DNA of 64,000 nucleotides from Saprospirales bacterium (GCA_007695145.1 REEI01000080.1:48718-112717), one strand, 5' to 3'; positions 43,568 through 53,330 are shown, counted from the stretch's first letter. Program-made: numbers and translations. The notes: generated by a model not told the origin, from the letters alone.

Positions 43568-44974
43568 ATGCGACAAAAGCATAAGAGAGATACTGCCCTC
43601 CATTCTCTGGCTAACGAGTTTGAGTCCATGAGTAAGAGGGGCAATTCAGCCTATTTTGAAGACCGACATTTGTTTCAGTTGATTGGGTACTACGAGAATG
43701 AGTATTCTCCTGAGAAGGCTATGGAGGTAACTGATTACGCGCTGAAGCAATATAAGTATCGGGTAGATTTTTACATCATTAAGATCAGACTCTTGATGCA
43801 GTTTGGTGAATATGAATCAGCCCTTGATCTCATCACTCAAGCTGAGAATATTTCCCCAATGGAGTGGGATTTGAAATTGATGAAGTGCCGAATTTATGCC
43901 CGTTTAAAAGACTTTTCAGGTGCACTGGCCTATATCAATGAGTTGAAGGAACTCAACATGGGTCAGCAAGATTTCCTGGATTTGTTATTGGAGGAGGCCT
44001 ATGTGTATGAGCAAATGAAACAGTTTGACAAAATGTACGATGTTTTGAGAAACATCCTATTGTCAAAACCTGACCATCCAGAGGCTTTGGAGCATATATG
44101 GATGAGTGTTGAAATCTGCAAAAATTACCGCGAGAGCATTGCCCTTCATCAGGTGCTGATAGAGAGCAATCCTTACATTTATCAAGCGTGGTACAACCTT
44201 GGCCATGCCTACTCCTGTCTTGGCGAATATGAAAAAGCGATCCAATCCCTTGAATACTCATTTATCATCAATCCCGAATTTGAGTTTGGATACAAGGATT
44301 GTGCTGACCTTTGCTTTCAGATCAAAAACTACGATCAGGCATTGGAGGTGTACCTGGAATATCTGGATCGATTTGGACCTGAGTCTGAGGTAATGGTTTC
44401 CATTGGTCACTGCTATCAGGAAATCGGTGATTATTTTCAGGCGCGCCATTTCTTAAAAAAGGCCAATCGACTGGACCCTTATAACGACGAAGTTCACTAT
44501 TGTTTGGGTATTTGTGACTTGAGGCAGGGAAAATTTGATCAAGCCGTAAAGAACTTTCAAAAAGCAATACGAATAGAGGATAGAAGAGAAGAGTACTTTG
44601 CCCATCTGGCAGAGGCTTATGTCAATCTCGGTGATCTTGACAAAGCGGATTTTTACTTCCGCAAAGCAACAGAAACCGGTCCCGAACAATCCGAATACTG
44701 GTACAAGCACGTTCAGTTTCTGCTCACTATAGAAGAGCCGCAGATGGGACTTGAAGTATTGGATGAAGCTGAGTACTACACTTGTGGTATGGAGTTGATG
44801 TATTGTAGAGCGGCTTGCCTGCTTTTGAGTGATTCTAAAGAAGAGGGTCTGCTGGTACTCCACGATGCTCTCTCCGATTATCCCGAAGGAAGTTACCTCA
44901 TCTATGAATTGGTTCCTTCCTTCAGGAAAGATTCGGAAATTTCCGCCATCATTAATTATTTAAGTGGCGAATAA
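43568..44974 (+). CDS. Tetratricopeptide repeat protein
   Basis: Cytosolic protein of 468 aa made almost wholly of TPR-like helices. Clear repeats include YESALDLITQAENISPMEWD, HQVLIESNPYIYQAWYNLGH, YEKAIQSLEYSFIINPEFEF, FQARHFLKKANRLDPYNDEV, FDQAVKNFQKAIRIEDRREE and LDKADFYFRKATETGPEQSE, spaced at about 34 residues. There is no signal peptide. TPR proteins mediate protein-protein contacts; no partner can be named. A strong terminator follows, and recA lies convergent downstream. Confidence 0.88.
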   Translation: MRQKHKRDTALHSLANEFESMSKRGNSAYFEDRHLFQLIGYYENEYSPEKAMEVTDYALKQYKYRVDFYIIKIRLLMQFGEYESALDLITQAENISPMEWDLKLMKCRIYARLKDFSGALAYINELKELNMGQQDFLDLLLEEAYVYEQMKQFDKMYDVLRNILLSKPDHPEALEHIWMSVEICKNYRESIALHQVLIESNPYIYQAWYNLGHAYSCLGEYEKAIQSLEYSFIINPEFEFGYKDCADLCFQIKNYDQALEVYLEYLDRFGPESEVMVSIGHCYQEIGDYFQARHFLKKANRLDPYNDEVHYCLGICDLRQGKFDQAVKNFQKAIRIEDRREEYFAHLAEAYVNLGDLDKADFYFRKATETGPEQSEYWYKHVQFLLTIEEPQMGLEVLDEAEYYTCGMELMYCRAACLLLSDSKEEGLLVLHDALSDYPEGSYLIYELVPSFRKDSEISAIINYLSGE

Positions 44975-45009
44975 GATACGCGTTTTTTATATTTAACTAC
45001 TTGGTGTTT

Positions 45010-45049
45010 CTCCCGGACCATTCGTTCTTTTGATCCGGGAGTTTTTTTT
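45010..45049 (+). terminator. Intrinsic terminator after the TPR gene
   Basis: CTCCCGGA (45010-45017) and TCCGGGAG (45034-45041) form an 8-bp perfect stem, followed by eight T. It lies 36 nt beyond the TPR stop and reads in the + direction, between convergent TPR and recA genes. Confidence 0.85.
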
Positions 45050-45087
45050 GCAAGCTGCTTTGCAGACGCATAAAACTTACTAATAAA

Positions 45088-46092
45088 TTAGCCTGCCAGT
45101 TTTTCCTTGATCTTTGTTTCGATCTCATCTGCCACTTCAGGATTGTCAACCAGGAATTGCTTGGCTGCATCCCTTCCCTGAGCTATTTTTGAATCGCCGT
45201 AACTGTACCATGAACCCGATTTCTGAATGAGGTCAAACTGAACTCCGAGGTCCACAATTTCACCGGTTTTGCTGATTCCTTCTCCGTACATGATATCAAA
45301 TTCGGCAGTTCTAAAAGGGGGCGCGAGCTTATTTTTAACCACCTTAACCTTCACGTGATTTCCAATTACATTGCCCTCTTTGTCTTTGATGGCTGAGCCG
45401 GATCGCCTGATGTCCAACCTGATGGATGCGTAGAATTTGAGCGCGTTTCCGCCTGTGGTCGTTTCTGGATTCCCGAACATAACACCGATTTTCTCCCGGA
45501 GCTGATTGATGAAAATGCAGGTGCAACCGGTTTTTCCAATGGTTGCCGTCAACTTCCTCATTGCTTGTGACATCAGCCTGGCTTGAAGACCCATTTTTGA
45601 GTCGCCCATTTCCCCTTCAATTTCTGATCTCGGAACCAATGCCGCTACGGAGTCAATTACAATGATATCAATAGCACCGGACCGTATGAGGTTTTCCGCA
45701 ATTTCCAAAGCCTGCTCTCCATGGTCGGGCTGTGATATGAGTAAATTTTCTGTATCTACCCCTAATTTCTGTGCATATGTTCTGTCAAAGGCATGTTCCG
45801 CATCAATAAAAGCAGCTATCCCCCCCTTTTTTTGACACTCTGCTATACCGTGTATGGCCAGAGTGGTTTTTCCCGAAGATTCAGGCCCGTAAATTTCTAT
45901 TACCCTCCCTCTGGGAAATCCGTGAATTCCCAGAGCAATATCCAGCCCTAATGATCCTGTGGAAATAGTGTCCACTTCAACCACCTGCTGGTCTCCCATC
46001 ATCATAACAGCTCCTTTCCCATATTGCTTATCCAAGCGATCGAGGGTCATTTTTAGGGCTTTCATCTTTTCTGACTTATTGTCTTTACTCAT
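45088..46092 (-). CDS. recA: Recombinase RecA
   Basis: Strand-exchange protein of homologous recombination and SOS co-protease. Walker A is GPESSGKT at residues 69-76; [21 protein letters not shown] is the Walker B and L1 region, and [21 protein letters not shown] the L2 DNA-binding loop. Length 334 aa is normal. The N-terminus [20 protein letters not shown] and the core [12 protein letters not shown] agree with the family. It stands alone; upstream sequence holds only a weak TATAATTG -7 candidate. No palindrome like that of dinB was found in its upstream region. Confidence 0.98.
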   Translation of the reverse strand: MSKDNKSEKMKALKMTLDRLDKQYGKGAVMMMGDQQVVEVDTISTGSLGLDIALGIHGFPRGRVIEIYGPESSGKTTLAIHGIAECQKKGGIAAFIDAEHAFDRTYAQKLGVDTENLLISQPDHGEQALEIAENLIRSGAIDIIVIDSVAALVPRSEIEGEMGDSKMGLQARLMSQAMRKLTATIGKTGCTCIFINQLREKIGVMFGNPETTTGGNALKFYASIRLDIRRSGSAIKDKEGNVIGNHVKVKVVKNKLAPPFRTAEFDIMYGEGISKTGEIVDLGVQFDLIQKSGSWYSYGDSKIAQGRDAAKQFLVDNPEVADEIETKIKEKLAG

Positions 46093-46394
46093 AATCAGTA
46101 GGTTTTATATTTGGCACAATTATATTAATATTTTTTAGATACGTCTTACTATGAATAGCATTTTCTGAAAAAAAGTTTTAGCGATCGACTTTTGGACCTA
46201 ATTTGCATGACTTTAAATAGGGGAAACCGAGCGCTTCAAAACTTGATTGAACAGTATCTCCCGAATCCAAAATAAGGTGTATTGAGCCTTGAAAATGTAC
46301 CCTGGAATTGGGAAATTATTTAAAGTAGGGATAGTGGTCTTGATTTTGAACCTTGAAGGATAGACGTATTTATTGCAATATGCTAAATAAAAAA
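46093..46394. other. Intergenic region between recA and the 74-aa gene
   Basis: About 300 nt without a gene. The track ORF 46213-46419 (-) runs through the terminator described next and has no start signal, so it is not taken as a gene. Confidence 0.5.
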
Positions 46395-46429
46395 CGTCGG
46401 TGCCTTGATAGTATTTCAAAACACCGACG
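46389..46429 (-). terminator. Intrinsic terminator of the 74-aa gene (minus strand)
   Basis: On the minus strand CGTCGGTG and CACCGACG form a perfect 8-bp stem around a 19-nt loop (plus 46395-46402 and 46422-46429), followed by a T-rich tract TTTTTTATTT. It lies about 48 nt after the stop at 46477. Confidence 0.8.
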
Positions 46430-46476
46430 CCGACCTTTATGAAGCAAAAAGTAAGTTTATTATCTCCCCGGTTTTA

Positions 46477-46701
46477 TTATCTGAATTCTTCTCTACTGAG
46501 ATTGATCAGGTTGGAAAGGGTCTCAGCTGAGGGATGAAAAGTAACCTTTGGCAATGCCTTTCTGGCATTTCTCAAATTTTTAAACTCTTCAAAAACCTCC
46601 CACTCGTTCTCTATACTGTGGTTGATGGCGAGATATTGTTGAACATCTACTTCTCTGTAAAGGAATCGGACTAAATCATTTTGTGTAAAGTTTTGTACCA
46701 T
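46477..46701 (-). CDS. Small soluble hypothetical protein (74 aa)
   Basis: No function recognised. The protein begins MVQNFTQNDLVRFLYREVD and continues as charged, probably helical sequence (EWEVFEEFKNLRNARKALPK) with a C-terminal segment FHPSAETLSNLINLSREE. The beginning resembles short proteins seen in Saprospiria and Cytophagia genomes (a pattern recalled, not searched). A clean terminator directly behind it and an independent position between recA and a DUF2147 gene support a real monocistronic gene. A regulatory or anti-sigma-like role is possible but unsupported. Confidence 0.65.
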   Translation of the reverse strand: MVQNFTQNDLVRFLYREVDVQQYLAINHSIENEWEVFEEFKNLRNARKALPKVTFHPSAETLSNLINLSREEFR

Positions 46702-47077
46702 ACAGTTACTTTAAAGATTGATGAAAAAAACAATTAATAAGCGCCCTTTAAACGACAAGCTTTTGTCTTATTATTGTATGGCTCCTGATAATTAAGCGAT
46801 TATGGAGAGATTTTAACATATGGAGAAAGTTTAAATATCACAGAATGCAGCGTTCCCATAAGTTTTATGAGCTTTTTTCTAAAATCTTTAAAATTGGGCA
46901 ATAAATTTTGAACCTGAAAAAGTAATCACAGGATGAAAAAACTCGAAGATTTAGGTACTTGAATGAACTTTTAACCGCACCCATTATATCAACTTCAACT
47001 AACTACTGCCTACTATTTGGCTGTTTTTCGAAATCTTCTTCTTTTCAGGTTTACGGCCAGAGCAATAATACGGCATC
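46702..47077. other. Intergenic region upstream of the 74-aa gene
   Basis: About 375 nt with no gene. GACAA-GCTT-TTGTC is a short inverted repeat about 50 nt upstream of the 74-aa gene. The ORF 46959-47159 (+) overlaps the 3' end of the DUF2147 gene and is rejected. Confidence 0.4.
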
Positions 47078-47524
47078 CTACTCTTGTTTGCGGATCCATT
47101 GGACGGTTCTTCCAAATATTGGTCTTCCGATGTATCCCCGGATTTCAACAGTGTTTTGATCAAAAGAATTGATTCTACAATTATAGACCTTCGCATCGTC
47201 GACATCGATGATTGATCCACCGCTCCACCTGCTGCCATCCCACTGCAAATCCCAGATGAGATTCATTCCCTTTAGTCTGGCACCATTAAGCTCTCCCGGA
47301 CAATTTTTACATCGGGCATTTTCATGACCCTCCTTCACATTTAAAATCCTGGCGAATAGTCGATTTCCTTTTTTGTAAAATTCGACCTCTGATCTTGTTT
47401 CTCCGGTTTCTTCATCTAGAATTAGCCAGATTCCTGTGGGAACCTCCGGATTCATAGTAAAGCTGCCTTCTAAACTGTTTGTGCTGGAGATAAAAAATAG
47501 ACAAATAATCAATAACTTCATCAT
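47078..47524 (-). CDS. Exported DUF2147 protein
   Basis: Small exported protein of about 149 aa. MMKLLIICLFFISSTNSLEG is a signal peptide; the track start at 47665 adds 47 residues unlike an export signal, so ATG 47524 is chosen. The DUF2147 pattern is clear: PTGIWLILDEETGETRSEVE, KNCPGELNGARLKGMNLIWD, WSGGSIIDVDDAKVYNCRIN and IRGYIGRPIFGRTVQWIR. Members are periplasmic or surface beta-barrel-like (lipocalin-fold) proteins of unsettled role. The two cysteines in ARCKNCPG are typical. Confidence 0.82.
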   Translation of the reverse strand: MMKLLIICLFFISSTNSLEGSFTMNPEVPTGIWLILDEETGETRSEVEFYKKGNRLFARILNVKEGHENARCKNCPGELNGARLKGMNLIWDLQWDGSRWSGGSIIDVDDAKVYNCRINSFDQNTVEIRGYIGRPIFGRTVQWIRKQE

Positions 47525-47760
47525 TCTTTGTCGCGTTTGATTGGCACATTGAAAAAGGCTTTGTTCAGTGAAATGTTTAAAGCCATGGTGAGTTTTGAAA
47601 AAAACCATTGATATCAAAGGCTTTTTTGGCAAGGGTAAATTGATAATTGACGGTGAATTCCTCATGGCTATTTTAGAACCGTATCCTTCTCAGGAATCCA
47701 TTCGAATCAATCCCTAAAACTGAAAACCCAATAATAAAGCGTTGGCTACCTGGATTTAAC

Positions 47761-48081
47761 TCATAAAAGGTGATCAGCAGGAATCCATAGGAGTTTCTCA
47801 AAATCCTTAACTTTATTATCCACAACAACAATTCCTTCAGCCTCCAATCTCTCCTGCATAACATTTTCGCCTGGGAAGTGATGTCTTCCGGACAATTCAC
47901 CTTTTCGATTGACTACCCGGTGTGCGGGAATTTCCAAACCAGATTGATGGCTTTGATTTAATGCCCAGCCGACCATTCTAGCCGATCCCAATGCTAAGAA
48001 ATCAGCTATAGCCCCGTAAGTGGTTACCCTTCCGCAAGGAATGCGCATAGTCGTCTCATAAACCCTGTCGTAAAAGTGCAT
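47761..48081 (-). CDS. Alkyltransferase-like protein (ATL, MGMT family without catalytic Cys)
   Basis: DNA-binding relative of O6-methylguanine methyltransferase, 106 aa, lacking the N-terminal domain. The active-site motif PCHRV is replaced by PAHRV in LEIPAHRVVNRKGELSGRHH, so methyl transfer is not possible. RIPCGRVTTYGAIADFLALG and ARMVGWALNQSHQ keep the recognition helix and arginine finger. ATLs bind O6-alkylguanine and hand it to nucleotide excision repair. The gene begins 12 nt after the AbgT stop and is probably co-transcribed with it, which is a surprising pairing. Confidence 0.9.
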   Translation of the reverse strand: MHFYDRVYETTMRIPCGRVTTYGAIADFLALGSARMVGWALNQSHQSGLEIPAHRVVNRKGELSGRHHFPGENVMQERLEAEGIVVVDNKVKDFEKLLWIPADHLL

Positions 48082-48093
48082 AAAACCGAAGGA

Positions 48094-49713
48094 TTACTGT
48101 ATGCTGTAATAGGTTGGCGCATCTGGCCCCACCGGCATACCAAGTGCAAACACCCACACGTAAAACAGTATAACCCATCCAACGAAAAACAACATGCTAT
48201 AGGGAAGCATCATGCTGATAATTGTGCCTATCCCTAAATTTTTATCGTACTTATTGGCAAAGGCCAGAATAAGACCAAAGTAACTCATCATGGGGGTGAT
48301 GATATTGGTGACAGAATCCCCAATCCGATAGGCAGCCTGAATCACTTCCGGACTGTAACCAATGAGCATCAGCATGGGAACAAAGATGGGGGCAGTTACA
48401 GCCCACTGAGCTGAAGCGGAACCCAACATTAGATTGACGGATCCTGAGATGAGGATAAAGCCGAAAAAGACCTCTGGTCCGGTCATTCCAATATTGTCGA
48501 GAAACTCTGCTCCTTTCACGGCGAATATTTGACCTAAGTTACTCCATCCAAAAAAGGCAACAAACTGAGCCGCGAAAAATACGATTACAATATAAAGACC
48601 CAAGGTAGACATAGCATTGGCCATTCCATCAATTACATCCTTATCATTTTTCATACTGCCGGTGACCTTTCCATAGACAAAACCGGGGATGAGGAAAAAT
48701 ATAAAAATAAAGGTCACAATTCCTCGAAAGAAGGGTGAATTGAGTGTTTCTCCTGTTTCCGGATTTCTCAAAACCCCATTTTCAGGCAGTATTGTAAGAG
48801 AAAGTAAAATCAACATAATTAATACTGTCAGTCCTGTCAATTTCAATCCTTTGATCTCAGTTTTGGTCAACGGCTCCATGATGGATTGATCTGACAGGTC
48901 CTCCATGGCAATGCTTGAATCGTATTTTCCAAGTTTGGGTTCCACTATTCGCAGTGTCACAAGGGTGCCTACCAGAGTAATCATAAAAGTACTGATCAGC
49001 ATAAAATAGTAATTGACCGCTGCGTGTACTTCGTATTCCGGATCAATTATATTAGCGGCTTCCTGTGTCAAACCGGCCAATAGAGGGTCTATGGTTCCAA
49101 TTAGAATATTGGCACTGTAACCCCCCGATACGCATGCAAAACCACAAGCAAGACCGGCGAGTGGATGTCTACCCATGGAGTAAAAGACAACGGCAGCAAG
49201 AGGAACCAATACCACATATCCCATTTCCGATGCTGTATTGGAGACCACTGCAGCAAAACAAATAGCAACTGTGACAAGAGTTTTTGCAGATTGATAGGAA
49301 GCAGCTTTTAAAACCAATCCTCTGATACATGCTGAAATCAACCCCGACCGCTCAGAAACGCCCACTCCCAGAAGAGCTACCAAAACCACCCCGAGAGGAG
49401 CAAAACCTGTAAAATTTGGGACCAGATTGGCCACTATTCTTCGGAAACCTTCTCCATTGAGTAGGCTCACAGCTTCGATAATACCATCCTCTGCTCGCCC
49501 TGGTGCTCCCGGAGGTCGTGGGTCCTCCGCACTCCAACTAAACCAGTCAGCTACACCACTCAGGAAAATCACACCAAGGGCAAAAATTGCAAACAAGGTC
49601 ACGGGATGCGGGAGTAAATTTCCCAACCACTCTACAAAATCGAGAAATTTGGTGAACCACCCCCTTTTTTGAGATGATCCATATTTAGTCTCTGTTGGCT
49701 CCTTTTCTTCCAT
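48094..49713 (-). CDS. AbgT family transporter
   Basis: Integral membrane protein of 539 aa with about 12 hydrophobic segments. The opening WLGNLLPHPVTLFAIFALGV and the internal ISGSVNLMLGSASAQWAVTA then PIFVPMLMLIGYSPEVIQAA and DSVTNIITPMMSYFGLILAF are typical of the AbgT/MtrF family, which imports p-aminobenzoyl-glutamate or, in some members, exports sulfonamide-like antimetabolites. No AbgA/AbgB hydrolase genes are adjacent, so import for folate salvage is not supported by context. It is followed after 12 nt by the ATL gene. Confidence 0.92.
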   Translation of the reverse strand: MEEKEPTETKYGSSQKRGWFTKFLDFVEWLGNLLPHPVTLFAIFALGVIFLSGVADWFSWSAEDPRPPGAPGRAEDGIIEAVSLLNGEGFRRIVANLVPNFTGFAPLGVVLVALLGVGVSERSGLISACIRGLVLKAASYQSAKTLVTVAICFAAVVSNTASEMGYVVLVPLAAVVFYSMGRHPLAGLACGFACVSGGYSANILIGTIDPLLAGLTQEAANIIDPEYEVHAAVNYYFMLISTFMITLVGTLVTLRIVEPKLGKYDSSIAMEDLSDQSIMEPLTKTEIKGLKLTGLTVLIMLILLSLTILPENGVLRNPETGETLNSPFFRGIVTFIFIFFLIPGFVYGKVTGSMKNDKDVIDGMANAMSTLGLYIVIVFFAAQFVAFFGWSNLGQIFAVKGAEFLDNIGMTGPEVFFGFILISGSVNLMLGSASAQWAVTAPIFVPMLMLIGYSPEVIQAAYRIGDSVTNIITPMMSYFGLILAFANKYDKNLGIGTIISMMLPYSMLFFVGWVILFYVWVFALGMPVGPDAPTYYSIQ

Positions 49714-50043
49714 TCAGCAAAATTTTCATGGTTTCTTCGGATTTATTGCAAGGCAATAGACCGACGGATTAATTGAAAAAACGCTAAATTATGAAATTCC
49801 ACCAATATCAATGTTCAGGCATTTTTGATAGCAAGTCTTTTCCTGTTCTACATCTCAATACTTTTAGGAGCAATAATGCAAGCTATTATAGATTGGAAAC
49901 TTTTTTAAACAATTAACATGCAATGGCCTTTGCAGTAATAATGGAATGGTATTTTTGATTATCAAGTTTGAATAAATGATAGAAAGGACCTTTTTTGATG
50001 AATACAAGGATCGTTTAAATTTTGAAAGTTATCCTCACAAAGA
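49714..50043. other. Intergenic region between divergent AbgT and TonB-receptor genes
   Basis: About 330 nt without a gene. A short inverted repeat TATTGC-AAG-GCAATA occurs at 49744-49758 upstream of the AbgT gene, and an imperfect -7 element TAAATTTTG lies near 50014 upstream of the receptor gene. Confidence 0.4.
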
Positions 50044-52527
50044 ATGCCTCTGATACGAATGATAAAATTGGATATGCACTTATTTTTTCAAGCCTGCGAA
50101 AGAACTCTACAAATTTTTGTAATGGCAGCCTGCTTTTTGCTATTGATTCAATATCTGTCATTCGCTCAAGCACAGTCTCTGATATCAGGACAAATTGTTG
50201 ATGAGTCGAGTGGAGTTGCAGTTGATTTCTCTAATGTTTCCCTGCTCAATTTTTCAGACAGTAGTTTAGTCAGAGGAACAACTACTGATTTCGATGGGCG
50301 ATTTGAGCTCTCAGCTTCCCCCGGAGAATACTTAATGCGCGTTTCCTTTTTGGGGTATGAGACCTATTTTAAAAAAATAAATCTCCAGGAGGAGCATTTG
50401 GACCTTCGTACTATTGAAATTCGGGAATCGGCTGCAATGCTTCAGGAGGTTTCTGTGGAGGCAGCTGCTTTGATGTTTCGCACTGAAATTGACAAGAGAG
50501 TTTACGATGTCTCCAATACCATAGCGGCTGAAGGTGGTTCCGCTATTCAGCTGCTCGAAACCCTACCGTCCATTCAAGTAGATGATGAGGGGCAAATAAA
50601 CCTAAGGGGCAGCAGCAATCTCCTCATATATATCAATGGCCGCCCAACCAACCTGACCTCTGATGATACGGAGTCCATACTCGAACAATACCCGGCCAAC
50701 GCGATAAAAAGTGTGGAGGTGATTACCAATCCCTCGGCCAGGTTTGATGCCGAAGGTGTTGGAGGTATAATCAATTTGATTCTCAATGAATCTGAGCTGA
50801 ATGGTTTGAATGGTCAGGTGACAGCAGGGGTGGGAACCGGGAATAAATTCAATGTTGGAACTACCCTAAATTACCGCAGCAACGGTTGGAATTTCACCCT
50901 TGGATATAATTTTCAATACAGAGAGAGGTGGGAGTATAGCGAAAGTTTGAGAGAGAGTTTTCGTGGGAATATTTCTCCGGTACTCGACCAGCAGTACGAT
51001 ACTGAGAATTGGGACAGAACCCACCTTTTGCGACCGGGAATAGAGTATCAATTCAACGAGCACTCAAGTATAAACCTTTTTTCATCCATGAATCTGAGAT
51101 CACGCGATCGGGAGAGGGTCTATCAGATTCGTAGCAGGGATGTCAACCACCGTCAAGACAGCGCATATATTCGGCTCCTTGAAGAAGATCAATCGCGAAT
51201 CAATCTGGAAGGAGGCTTGAGCTTTCAGACGAATTTTGGCAGAGAGGGGTATGACTTTCGCGCAATGTTTACTCATTCATGGTCGGATCAGGATCGAATC
51301 GAATACTTCGATCAGGAATTCAGAGATGAAGATGATCTACCTGTTGCATCAAAAAGAGAGTTACAGACTTATGAGCGACCTCTTGAAAGTAGATTGAGTC
51401 TTTTTCAGTTGGATTTTTCCATGCCATTGAATGAATTCCAATTTGAAATCGGTTGGAAAACCACTTTTTCCAGTGAATTCAGGGAGCAGATATTCAACGA
51501 CTTTGATTTTTCAGAAAACTCCTTTAAACAAAACGCCTTGTTAACCGATCAATTCGACTTTGACGAAAATATCCACGCAGCCTATCTCATCCTGGGAGGG
51601 AATACTGGCCGTTGGGGATATCAGGCCGGACTGAGAGCTGAGTACACCAATACTGAATCCTACCAACCTCGGATTGATTCTACACATACTAACAATTATT
51701 TCGACCTCTTTCCCTCTGCCTTTCTTTCTTATGAATTGGCAGAAAACACCATTATTCAGGCTAGCTACAGCCGAAGAATTAGCCGACCAAGCATGGGGAG
51801 GCTTATGCCATTTCTGAATGCTCAGGACCTGCTCAATATGAGACTGGGCAATCCCTATCTTGAACCTCAGTACACGGACAACTACGAGCTTTCCTTTGAT
51901 AAGATGTGGGAGGAATTCTTTTTTACTGCCTCTCTCTTCCACCGAAATGCTAAAAATACATTTACCAGGGTTTATCAGCTGTTTGAAGATCGCTCCTCCG
52001 TAGTCACCTGGCAGAATGCAGACAACAGACAAAGTACCGGTTTAGAGATAGTCAATCAGTGGTTTGTAAACAGAAATACCGACCTGTCGCTCACTACCAG
52101 TATTTACCACAATCGAATAAGTGGTGAAGATGAAAGTGGGAGATACTCCAACTCCCGGATGAGTTGGACTGTCAATTTGATGGGAAACACACGCATCAGT
52201 AACTGGTTCTCATTTCAGTTAATTGCCAACTACCGAGGTCCTATTGTCCTTCCTCAGGGAAGCATAGATCCTAGATATTCCTTAAATATTGGATTTAGAA
52301 GGGAAGTGCTGAATAGAAATGGCACCATAAGTCTAAGCGTGTCTGATGTATTAAAAACCAGAAACTTTACCTTGAATACCGAGAGTCCGGACTTTAATCA
52401 AAGGAGATATTTTGAAAGAGAAAGCAGGGTACTGAATCTGTCTTTCACCTATCGATTCAGAGGATACCAGGATAGATCAGACCGCAGACAGCAGCAAATC
52501 AATGGCGGCGAGGACGCGGTTTTTTAA
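50044..52527 (+). CDS. TonB-dependent receptor-like outer membrane protein (OMP_b-brl_3 type)
   Basis: Outer-membrane protein of up to 827 aa. An N-terminal signal segment (FVMAACFLLLIQYLSFAQAQS) is followed by a carboxypeptidase-regulatory-like beta domain (SGQIVDESSGVAVDFSNVSL, FDGRFELSASPGEYLMRVSF), a plug domain (LLETLPSIQVDDEGQINLRG, VEVITNPSARFDAEGVGGII) and a long barrel with GYQAGLRAEYTNTES and SYSRRISRPSMGRLMPFLNA. The protein ends GGEDAVF. The precise start is uncertain: ATGs at 50044, 50059 and 50074 are all possible. It has no SusD partner, so a polysaccharide utilisation role is not indicated; the ligand is unknown. Confidence 0.88.
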   Translation: MPLIRMIKLDMHLFFQACERTLQIFVMAACFLLLIQYLSFAQAQSLISGQIVDESSGVAVDFSNVSLLNFSDSSLVRGTTTDFDGRFELSASPGEYLMRVSFLGYETYFKKINLQEEHLDLRTIEIRESAAMLQEVSVEAAALMFRTEIDKRVYDVSNTIAAEGGSAIQLLETLPSIQVDDEGQINLRGSSNLLIYINGRPTNLTSDDTESILEQYPANAIKSVEVITNPSARFDAEGVGGIINLILNESELNGLNGQVTAGVGTGNKFNVGTTLNYRSNGWNFTLGYNFQYRERWEYSESLRESFRGNISPVLDQQYDTENWDRTHLLRPGIEYQFNEHSSINLFSSMNLRSRDRERVYQIRSRDVNHRQDSAYIRLLEEDQSRINLEGGLSFQTNFGREGYDFRAMFTHSWSDQDRIEYFDQEFRDEDDLPVASKRELQTYERPLESRLSLFQLDFSMPLNEFQFEIGWKTTFSSEFREQIFNDFDFSENSFKQNALLTDQFDFDENIHAAYLILGGNTGRWGYQAGLRAEYTNTESYQPRIDSTHTNNYFDLFPSAFLSYELAENTIIQASYSRRISRPSMGRLMPFLNAQDLLNMRLGNPYLEPQYTDNYELSFDKMWEEFFFTASLFHRNAKNTFTRVYQLFEDRSSVVTWQNADNRQSTGLEIVNQWFVNRNTDLSLTTSIYHNRISGEDESGRYSNSRMSWTVNLMGNTRISNWFSFQLIANYRGPIVLPQGSIDPRYSLNIGFRREVLNRNGTISLSVSDVLKTRNFTLNTESPDFNQRRYFERESRVLNLSFTYRFRGYQDRSDRRQQQINGGEDAVF

Positions 52528-52608
52528 TTGCTTTCGAGGCAATGCCACTGACAGATGGAAACCCAGATCCTTTGTCATTGAGTAATTTTGAACAATTCAG
52601 CTTAGAAA

Positions 52609-53328
52609 TTAATGTGCGGGAATCAATAGATGGCTTTCCGCCCCCGGTCCACCTATGATTTGCGGTTCGCGGTAGTAGAAAATCCTTCCTCTCGAGTAAA
52701 GTTCTACAAAAAGCTCTTCGATCGGGTATACATGGAAGTCACCGGTGCTATTGTGGTGAAGGTGCATTTTTTTAGCTATCAATTCCTCTCCGAATACAAA
52801 GCCAGATCCGAAGTGGTAGATGTAAAAATTCTCACAGCTTCCACTCAGATAGAGGTCAGGTGAACCTTTTTCCAGCAAAAAGCGCAGATATTGGAAGTCA
52901 CCTGACAGGTGGATATCTCTACCCGATCGCAATGAATTGAACTCAAGAGTATCCATTTTAAGATCATAAGCGTGAAAGTCTCCGTAATTATACAAATTTA
53001 CAATTCTCAAAAGATTGGTGTAGATTTCAACTTCAGTTCTGGAATTTCCCGACCAATTGCATGAATTATTGTCTCTTATAATCAGCTCCTTTCCATTGGA
53101 GTTTATGGAAATATTTTCCAGACGATTTTCTTTACCCCTGATTACTGCCTTACTTTTATCGGATTGAATGATATTGATATCAAGATAATCGTGAATGGTG
53201 ATAATCTCGAATTCAGGTATCTCCAGTTCAATTTCTTTGACAGAGGCGGATGAATTGAAACAGGGGCTGTCACTACATGATTGGATGCAGAAAACAATTG
53301 CAAAAATGGCAAGATATGGTACTTTCAT
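52609..53328 (-). CDS. GIN-domain (DUF2807) lipoprotein
   Basis: Predicted lipoprotein of about 239 aa. MKVPYLAIFAIVFCIQSC ends in a usable lipobox (IQSC). The rest alternates as in the GIN/DUF2807 right-handed beta-helix: EIITIHDYLDINIIQSDKSK then AVIRGKENRLENISINSNGK and LEFNSLRSGRDIHLSGDFQY, ending in AESHLLIPAH. It is often called a putative autotransporter-adhesin head domain; function is not established. ATG 53328 is used rather than the GTG at 53334. It begins 2 nt after the stop of the PagL-like gene, so the two are translationally coupled. Confidence 0.82.
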   Translation of the reverse strand: MKVPYLAIFAIVFCIQSCSDSPCFNSSASVKEIELEIPEFEIITIHDYLDINIIQSDKSKAVIRGKENRLENISINSNGKELIIRDNNSCNWSGNSRTEVEIYTNLLRIVNLYNYGDFHAYDLKMDTLEFNSLRSGRDIHLSGDFQYLRFLLEKGSPDLYLSGSCENFYIYHFGSGFVFGEELIAKKMHLHHNSTGDFHVYPIEELFVELYSRGRIFYYREPQIIGGPGAESHLLIPAH

Positions 53329-53330
53329 AA

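Noticed and set aside
46213-46419. 68-residue minus-strand ORF
   Set aside because: Its N-terminal codons overlap the terminator stem of the 74-aa gene.
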